Shown here in pieces: positions 57,781 through 64,000 of a stretch of DNA of 64,000 nt (positions are counted from its first letter, which is position 1; every line of letters begins with the position of its first letter). The position numbers and the translations under genes are program-made. This DNA is from Coffea arabica (Eukaryota; Streptophyta; Magnoliopsida; Gentianales; Rubiaceae): contig NC_092310.1 of assembly GCF_036785885.1 (NCBI RefSeq), positions 4,588,001 to 4,652,000 on the forward strand, in the 5' to 3' direction. The notes below the pieces were generated by a model. That model worked only from the letters and a program-made list of their open reading frames with translations, did not search any database and had not been told where the DNA came from.

Positions 57781-58146
57781 AATGCGAGCTCCTAAATGTT
57801 TTTTTTTTTAAATTTTGCAAATAGCTCGCATTTGATAAATTTGTCCTCCAAAAATTGTATTTAACTTTTTTGTTAGATTTCGCATTTATAAGTATGACTT
57901 TCAGAAAATTAAATTCAAACTTGTTAGGAAAAAAATTTAAAATGAAATTTACGAAATTTCAAATGAAATTCAAACTTAATATAATTTACTATACATGCAT
58001 AATTCTTTTATAATAAAAAAAATTGGTAATTGTACGATTGAAAATACATTATTTTATTATAATACATTTAAATGGGGGAAAAAGTACACATGCATAGTTC
58101 TATTTGTTACTTTTTATTATTATTATTATTATTATTTTGCTTGCAG

Positions 58147-58425
58147 GTGCTTATTGTAGCAGGAACTAGTACCACATCAAGGGCGTTGAGCTGGGTTATC
58201 TCCCTGCTACTGAACCATAGGCACGTTTTGCAAAAAGCCCAGGAAGAGATTGATTTTTTTGTTGGTAAAGAGAGATGGGTAGAAGAATCTGATATCAAGA
58301 ATTTAGTCTACCTACAGGTCAAAGAGACAATGCGACTACATCCACCAGCACCTGTACCTATGCCACGCCAAGCCGACGAAGACTGTAACGTAGCCTTGTC
58401 TTGGCGCTCACCCAACTCTCAGTGA
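58147..58425 (+). pseudogene. Cytochrome P450 exon fragment (CYP82-like)
   Basis: After a TTGCTTGCAG acceptor the frame encodes the I helix and K helix of a P450 mono-oxygenase. It reads VLIVAGTSTTSRALSWVISL, HRHVLQKAQEEIDFFVGKER, ESDIKNLVYLQ and KETMRLHPPAPVPMPRQ. The I-helix reads AGTSTT, lacking the usual acidic residue before the Thr. Two residues appear missing between YLQ and VKET. The heme-binding region is absent, because homology stops at DEDCNVA and the GAGCTCGCATT repeats begin. The exon order and spacing of residues resemble CYP82 proteins. Confidence 0.88.
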
Positions 58426-58475
58426 GCTCGCATTCCGCGAATGCGCGCTCACGAGCTCGCATTTCCGGAATGCGA
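58423..58475. repeat. GAGCTCGCATT inverted repeats (right side)
   Basis: GTGAGCTCGCATTC-CGC-GAATGCGCGCTCAC pairs with one mismatch over 14 bases. Next to it CGAGCTCGCATTTCCGGAATGCGA continues the pattern. The repeats directly abut the truncated P450 exon. Confidence 0.85.
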
Positions 58476-58687
58476 AGAACCCTATTTGCAGAACACACTC
58501 CAAGAACCGTCCTCGTTGTAGAATTCTTTTTTTTTTTTCATCATAAACTAAGAATTCTCCCTGAGTTTCTGGGGTTTTGTGTGGGGGGAGGGGGGTAACA
58601 AAATGCAATACAAATTACCAAAATTTCATTGAGAAATCATCATTATATTTGAGTATACATGCAAAATTGATGGGAATTAAAATAATA

Positions 58688-58935
58688 CTCCCTCCACTTC
58701 AAATTATTTGTCTCATTTCAGGATTCAAATTTTTTAAAGAATAATAAGTAACTTGACGATGATGTTAGTGGATTTGTTTCTAAAATTATTCTCGAAAATT
58801 CAAAATTTTAAATTTGGATTTAGTGCCAAATATTGATTAATGTGAAAATTATTGAAAGAAAGAGATTAAAAGTAAATTTGAGTTTAATAAAATAATAAAT
58901 ATTTTAAGACATTTAAAAAGTAAATCGGGAAGGAG
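58688..58935. mobile_element. Stowaway-like MITE (248 bp)
   Basis: It starts CTCCCTCCACTTCAAATTAT and ends GACATTTAAAAAGTAAATCG then GGAAGGAG, near complements of each other. TA lies on both sides. The CTCCCTCC terminus with TA target is typical of Stowaway (Tc1/mariner) MITEs. Confidence 0.8.
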
Positions 58936-59039
58936 TAAACAAAAATAAAATGAATAAAAGAGAAACTACAAGATGATGAGTTAGTTAGACGTTAAGCCAA
59001 TAAGAAAGGGATGATGAGTTTTAGCTGCAAGCAATGTTT

Positions 59040-60840
59040 TTAAACTCGGACCGGTCAGCGAATCGGAGAGGGTCCGGTTCGCGGTCTGACCGGTCCGACC
59101 GGCCGGTTCACCGATTTTCTGGTTTATTATTATTATTATTTTTTTTTTACAATTTGAGTGTTAAGTATTTCACAGGTTTTCATTCTACACTTGAACTTGA
59201 CACCTAATGTACAATTTAACATGGTTAGTGATAACTTAAGTTTTTAAAATGCATTCACCAACATAACTAAATTTAAGTTGAGATAATAACAAATTTCCTA
59301 AAAGTTATACATAAAACCTGGAATGATAAACATAATTAAAATATCATAATTCACCACAAGTTTTTATAAATTCATTACAAACATGAATAGATATAATCCA
59401 AATGTTCACCAATTATCACAAATAAAAACACAAAAAAAATAAAATAAATATTGAAATTCTTTTACAATTCTTAAAAAAGTCTATAAAAAAGTCTAACTCA
59501 TATTCAAGACAAACCATTTGAATAACAAACTTCCATCAATGGCATGATAAGCAGCAACACAACCTTCACAATTTCATCAACTTAACCTGAAAAAATTAAA
59601 ATTTTATTATAAAAATATAAATCTAATTGCTCAAACTAAAAAAAAATAAAAATTTTTAAAAAACAAAGATACAACTAAACACATAAAAAATTAATTGCTA
59701 CTAAACATGTGGTCCTGAGGTTACCATTTAGGAATTTACCAAGACATACAAACATGTGGTCCAATTTGGCACTTTTTTTTTTTAAAGCTTTTGTTTGACA
59801 ACTTTCACAAATCAACTTTAACATGTCTTTGATTTTGTTGCTTTAGTGAAACCTATAAAATTCAAGATGAATGAGCATTCAGTAGACTAATTACTTTAGC
59901 ATAGAAAAAGCAATAAAAACACAATAAATAGCATAGAAAAAACAGAACAATCATTGATACAAAATTTATTAATTTGATATTTCATCCATGTCTAATTTCT
60001 TTAATTTGATACTTCATCCAAAAAAATAGCTTCTCCAAATATGATTGCAAATTAATTAATGATTCATAATTTCATCCTTAATTAATCAAATAAAAATAAA
60101 ACAAAAATAAGGGAAAACAGATGAAAATTGGGGAAAAAAAGAAGAAAATGCAAAAAAAATCGGCTAAAGATAATAATATAGAAAACAAAAACCTTGAAAA
60201 AGGAAAAATTAAACTTACCAAGATGATGGAAAACAAGAAAAACTCTTGAGTCTCAAATATCTTGTGAAAGTTGAAATTTCCAACTTGTCTACAATCTGCA
60301 AAAGATGATAGTGATAAAGGTGAAGGCTTGAGAAAATTTTGTTGTGGATATTTGGGTTTGAAAGGATTAAGAAGAAAAAATTGGAAAAAAATTCAAGAGG
60401 AGAACTGGAGCCATTGGCCGCCTGAAGCCGAGAAAGTGATAGATTGAAACTTGAAAGAAAAGTGCGCCGGCTGTTTCTTTTTTTAATGTTAGGATTTGAT
60501 TTTTTTTATTCCCTATTTTAGTCAAGTTAAGTAGAATTCTCAACAAAATAAGCTGTGGTCTAGTGGTGAAGAGTGCCTTATGGGAACAAAGAGACCGAGG
60601 TTCTCTACATTCTTGACATTTTGTTTGAAAATGTCAAGAAAATTAGAAAACCGCCGAGTTACGGTTCGTGCGATTTTTAACGGTTCATACGATTCGACCG
60701 ATTTCTAGCGATTTTTCATTAACTTTCGGGTTTAATACTGGACCGGACAGGCCGATTTGACCGGTCGGACCGGTCAACAAGGTGTGGCTACGATCGGCCT
60801 GTCCGGTCGGACCGGTCAACAAGGTGTGGCTACGAATTGT
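59040..60840. mobile_element. Element with ACCGGTC-rich ends (unclassified)
   Basis: Both edges are rich in GGACCGGTC and GACCGGTCGG words in opposite sense (59049-59115 and 60740-60830), with 1.5 kb of AT-rich sequence between. A tRNA-like TGTGGTCTAGTGGTGAAGAG at about 60552 suggests a SINE head fragment. No coding region, clean ends or target duplication were found. Confidence 0.4.
60761..60835. repeat. 33-bp sequence in tandem duplicate
   Basis: CCGGTCGGACCGGTCAACAA plus GGTGTGGCTACGA occurs at 60761-60793 and again at 60803-60835 without a difference, a spacing of 42 bases. Confidence 0.9.
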
Positions 60841-61279
60841 CGGCAACTTCCAGGAAGTCTTTAGAGTGTAGCTTTGCAAAAAGTGGAAAAATTTGGAAGC
60901 GCAAAAAGTTGTGCGGAAAAATGTCTGGAAAGGAGTTTTTTATCCAAGTTTTTTAACTATTAATTTTTTAACATCTTAATTACAAGAATTCAAAAATATT
61001 TATCAATTTTTTTATCCTACGTATTTCAAAATGTCTAATACACAAAAAACATCATTTTTTCTTTTCTTTCTCCCCCATTCCGATCCACCGCACCTTCATC
61101 GCTGGCCATCACCTCCCCATCGGTTCCGGCGCCAATCACCTATTCCGGCACCAGCCTTCCTTTTTTTTTTCTCCCTTTCTCCCTCTCCCTCTCCCCCTCC
61201 CCCTTTGACCGATCTGCAACTTCTGCACCTCTCTTCAAGAGATAGGATTCCGGTTTCTGCATCTTTCTTTCTCCCATCT

Positions 61280-61672
61280 TTCTTACCAACGTTCGGCCTC
61301 AACCCACCTCGCCTATGCTTATTCCGCTTACCCCACCTCAGAAACACCATAGCTTCCCTCAAGGGCTGGAAGGCGTCCCCCCAAGCGTGGCAAACCAGCG
61401 ACGCACCCCGTAAATTGGACAGCGAGAAAGACGCGGCGATTTTCTGCACTAATTCAAAAGGGGCCAAAGAGTAATCATACTGCTGATGCTTAAGGTTGTT
61501 GGGGACATGGGTTTTCGACGAGGAAGAGGTAGAATTCCTCGTGGGCCCTGAGGTACTGGATTTGGAGGAAGAGTGGTGGTGGTTGTGGCGGGTGATCGGA
61601 TTCTTTTCTGGTAAAGGGCAGCGCGGTAAAGTGGGGAGTGTCTGATTTGGAAGGCCATGTTTTCTGCTTCAT
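61280..61672 (-). pseudogene. F-box protein gene fragment (At1g70590-like, SEL1-repeat class)
   Basis: On the minus strand a start MKQKTWPSKSD at 61672 is followed by a Pro/Thr/Ser-rich stretch. A frame change around 61500-61600 leads into the F-box: APFELVQKIAASFSLSNLRG, ASLVCHAWGDAFQPLRE and MVFLRWGKRNKHRRGGLRPN. Homology ends at PNVGK near 61282; the SEL1 repeats that should follow are absent and unrelated low-complexity sequence (KKDGRKKDAETG) takes over. F-box proteins select substrates for SCF ubiquitin ligases; this piece could not. The N-terminal arrangement matches the plant F-box/SEL1 family as I remember it. Confidence 0.75.
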
Positions 61673-61999
61673 TGGTAGTGGTGAACGGCGGAAGGGGATG
61701 CAGCAGCCGGCTACGTAAAGTCCGAGGGAAAGAAAAAGAAGGAGAAAAAGAAAAAAAAAGTTTTTCGTTTTAAAAATTTTTTCAAAAACTTTTACAGCAG
61801 TGCATTATAATAAAATATTAGACAAACTTTAAAAAAAAAACTCACGGCCCCCGCAAGTTTTAGCCTCCACACATTTTGCTGCCCTTAGTTGCCAAAGTTG
61901 AACCATATCCTTCCTTGTCTGATCGCAGAAAGCATCCCCCCAACACCATCATCGATATCACAACACTTTCATCCTAATCCCAATCCCAAGCGAGAAAAA
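61673..61999 (+). other. 5' flank of the CNL gene
   Basis: 327 bases without a gene: a purine tract near 61735, T/A runs to 61840, then less AT-rich leader sequence. No clear TATA box could be chosen. Confidence 0.4.
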
Positions 62000-64000
62000 A
62001 TGGCTGATGCTGCTGTTAGTGCTACTATTAAGGTTGCATTGCAGGCGGTTGTTTCTCTTGCCGCTGATCATCGTGAATTCCCAGAGGAGCTGGAGAGACT
62101 CGACAAATCTGCTGCAATGATTCGAGGCTTCTTGGCTGGTGCCGACGAGGACAAGCATAGCTCAGACGTGAAAAATTGGCTCAAGCAGCTGGAAGAAGAG
62201 GTTTTCAAAGCTGACAATGTGCTGGACGAGCTCAACTATGACAATCTTCGTCGGAAGGTGAAGTATCAAAATCAACTCACGAAAAAGAAGGTATTCTTCT
62301 GCTTTTCATTCTTTAATAAAATTGGTTTTCGTTGGAGGTTGGGTTCAATGATCAGGGAGATCAACACGAACCTTCAAAGGATCCGTCGGGATGCAGAAGG
62401 TTTGGGACTGGCCTACAAGCACCAAGTTGAAGAAGCATTCCCTACTATTGCTGCTGGAGCCACAACAAGCCGACAGACCGACTCTACTATTGTTCGAAGA
62501 GATGTTCTAGGAAGAGACGAGGATGAATCAGAAATAGTTAAGAAGTTGTTGACCGAATCTGAAAGTGTTATTTCAGTTATTCCCATAACTGGCATGGGTG
62601 GTTTAGGAAAAACAACTCTAGCAAAAGCCGTTTACAAAAATGAACAAATTGTTGGACAATTTGACAAAAAAATGTGGGTTTGTGTGGCTGAAGAAGTAGA
62701 TAAAATCGAGAAGGTCTTCAAAATGATTCTTGAATCGTTAACAGGAGGAAAGGTTGAAGGGGATCGTAGGGAGGTAATAGTTCAAAAAATTCAGCATGAA
62801 CTCAAGGAAAAAAGATATTTCCTTGTTCTTGATGATTTGTGGAATGATCAAGAAGTATTGTTGAATGACTTTTTCAGCACTTTGGCGGGACTCAATGCGA
62901 AGAAAGGGAGCTGGTGTCTTGTTACCACTCGTCTGCAAGAAGTGGCAACTATTCTGTCTAGACATCCGCAGATCAATTTTACTCGCCATGAGCTGGGAAA
63001 GCTATGCGATAATGATTGCTGGTCTATCATGAAAAAATGGGCAAATGTAGGGGAAGAATTACCAAAAGAATTGGAAGACATGAGGGAGCAAGTTTTAAGA
63101 AGATGTGACGGTCTACCTCTGGCAGCAACGTTAATTGGAGGTTTGTTATCTAAAAAGAGAAAAGAGGATTGGCTATCTATTTTGGAGGAGAGTCTCTTGA
63201 ATGGCAATCAAGGTGGGATCAAGCAAATACTTAAGGTGAGTTTTGATCATCTGTCACCTGCACCGGTTAAGAAATGCTTTGCATATTGCTCAATTTTTGA
63301 TCAAGATACTGAATTGGAACAAGATCGACTAGTTGAGCTTTGGATGGCTGAAGGCTTTCTTCAACCGGATCCCCAAAATGAAAGAATGATGGAGAAAATA
63401 GGATGTGAGTATTTGAGAATTTTGCTGCAAACTTCCTTATTGGAAGAAGTAAAAGAGGAGAGGAGAACATGGTATAAAATGCATGACCTTGTGCATGAGT
63501 TTGCAAAATCAATTTTGAATCGTAGCAGCAGCAATGAGGACCGCTACCTTTCATTATACTCATCCGAAAGAATGTTAGAAAACATGAACGAAAAAAAATC
63601 AGCATCACTTCGCACATTATTTCTGAAGGGTGGCATAGCTGATGAAATATTATCAAAGTTCAAACACTTGCATGTCCTAAAATTGTCTGGAGAAGATGTC
63701 AAAGAGTTGCCGACCTCCATTGGCAAACTAATCCACTTACACTTACTTGACATTTCAGATTCGATGATTACAACTTTGCCAGAATCTCTTTGCGAACTTT
63801 ATAGTTTGCAAACACTAAGAATTTACGCGCTTGAAAAAGGTTTTCCAAAGAAGATGAGCAATTTGATTAGCATGAGACATCTTCACTATTTTCATTATCG
63901 TTATGATAAAGGATGCAAAATCCAGATGCCATCCAGTATTGGACGATTGACTTGTCTTCAAACATTAGAGTTCTTTAACATAGGTCGTCAGGAGGAAGGT
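62000..64000 (+). CDS. CC-NBS-LRR disease resistance protein, RGA-like, partial at 3' side
   Basis: This is an uninterrupted frame of 667 codons from ATG 62000 to the window edge, without introns so far. CNL proteins are intracellular immune receptors that sense pathogen effectors. The N-terminal coiled-coil region (1-150) has WLKQLEEEVFKADNVLDEL, an EDVID-type segment. NB-ARC motifs in order: P-loop GMGGLGKTT (198-206), RNBS-A FDKKMWVCVAEE, kinase-2 YFLVLDDLW (Asp 278-279), RNBS-B GSWCLVTTR, GLPL at 371, RNBS-D CFAYCSIFDQD, and MHD at 494-496 (MHDLVHEFA). Leucine-rich repeats begin near 545 (LHVLKLSGEDVKELPTSIGK) and continue to the edge. All nucleotide-binding motifs are intact. The ATG context (AAAAAATGGC) is favourable. 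The F-box fragment directly upstream is on the other strand. Confidence 0.95.
   Translation, partial: MADAAVSATIKVALQAVVSLAADHREFPEELERLDKSAAMIRGFLAGADEDKHSSDVKNWLKQLEEEVFKADNVLDELNYDNLRRKVKYQNQLTKKKVFFCFSFFNKIGFRWRLGSMIREINTNLQRIRRDAEGLGLAYKHQVEEAFPTIAAGATTSRQTDSTIVRRDVLGRDEDESEIVKKLLTESESVISVIPITGMGGLGKTTLAKAVYKNEQIVGQFDKKMWVCVAEEVDKIEKVFKMILESLTGGKVEGDRREVIVQKIQHELKEKRYFLVLDDLWNDQEVLLNDFFSTLAGLNAKKGSWCLVTTRLQEVATILSRHPQINFTRHELGKLCDNDCWSIMKKWANVGEELPKELEDMREQVLRRCDGLPLAATLIGGLLSKKRKEDWLSILEESLLNGNQGGIKQILKVSFDHLSPAPVKKCFAYCSIFDQDTELEQDRLVELWMAEGFLQPDPQNERMMEKIGCEYLRILLQTSLLEEVKEERRTWYKMHDLVHEFAKSILNRSSSNEDRYLSLYSSERMLENMNEKKSASLRTLFLKGGIADEILSKFKHLHVLKLSGEDVKELPTSIGKLIHLHLLDISDSMITTLPESLCELYSLQTLRIYALEKGFPKKMSNLISMRHLHYFHYRYDKGCKIQMPSSIGRLTCLQTLEFFNIGRQEEG

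Noticed and set aside
59040..60840. Assigning the ACCGGTC-edged region to a named superfamily
   Set aside because: No clean terminal inverted repeat or target duplication could be read, so it is left unclassified.

Overview
This window is nuclear DNA of a flowering plant, almost certainly a eudicot. It is AT-rich and carries spliced genes with plant-type exon structure: an S-domain receptor kinase, a CC-NBS-LRR resistance gene, TFIID subunit TAF7 and a CYP82-like P450 exon. It is full of plant transposable elements: Athila, chromovirus, Ty1/copia, Helitron, hAT, CACTA, Stowaway and tRNA-type SINEs. The species cannot be fixed from sequence alone. The SINE and LTR families look asterid-like to me, but that is only an impression.

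Layout. 1-10046: 3' two-thirds of an Athila-lineage Ty3/gypsy element (pol, a 75-bp repeat array, an env-position ORF, two polypurine-like motifs, 3' LTR). It sits inside the integrase of an older chromovirus whose C-terminal integrase, chromodomain and 3' LTR follow (10047-11391). 11392-14130: no gene, a 37-bp tandem repeat, and a W-box cluster just before an S-locus-type receptor kinase (14131-17817) that is broken by frameshifts and a 377-bp hAT MITE.

18440-28790: a five-level nest. An old inverted-repeat element contains a plus-strand solo LTR. That contains a minus-strand solo LTR, which contains a minus-strand non-autonomous Athila derivative, which contains another plus-strand solo LTR with a perfect 5-bp target duplication. 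28790-34620: SINEs, a frameshifted unrecognised gene, a CACTA end and a U2 snRNA 5' fragment inserted with a 10-bp duplication. 34631-40025: the TAF7 gene, intact as read (201 aa, 5 coding exons), with a duplicated 5' leader and a U12-type AT-AC last intron.

41540-50857: a decayed minus-strand copia element. Its gag holds a hAT MITE, and its LTR appears split by two Helitrons; the second carries a fragment of a CLU-family gene. 50957-52344: an acyl-activating-enzyme pseudogene. 53161-61030: a long-TIR element, a SINE, a second copy of the hAT MITE, an odd cluster of GAGCTCGCATT hairpins around a P450 exon, a Stowaway MITE and an ACCGGTC-rich repeat region. 61280-61672: an F-box gene fragment. 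62000-64000: the 5' part of an uninterrupted CNL resistance gene running off the window.

The genes do not form a pathway. TAF7 is the only complete gene that looks functional, and the CNL gene looks intact as far as visible. The RLK, acyl-CoA ligase, F-box, P450 and CLU pieces are relics in a transposon-dominated interval.
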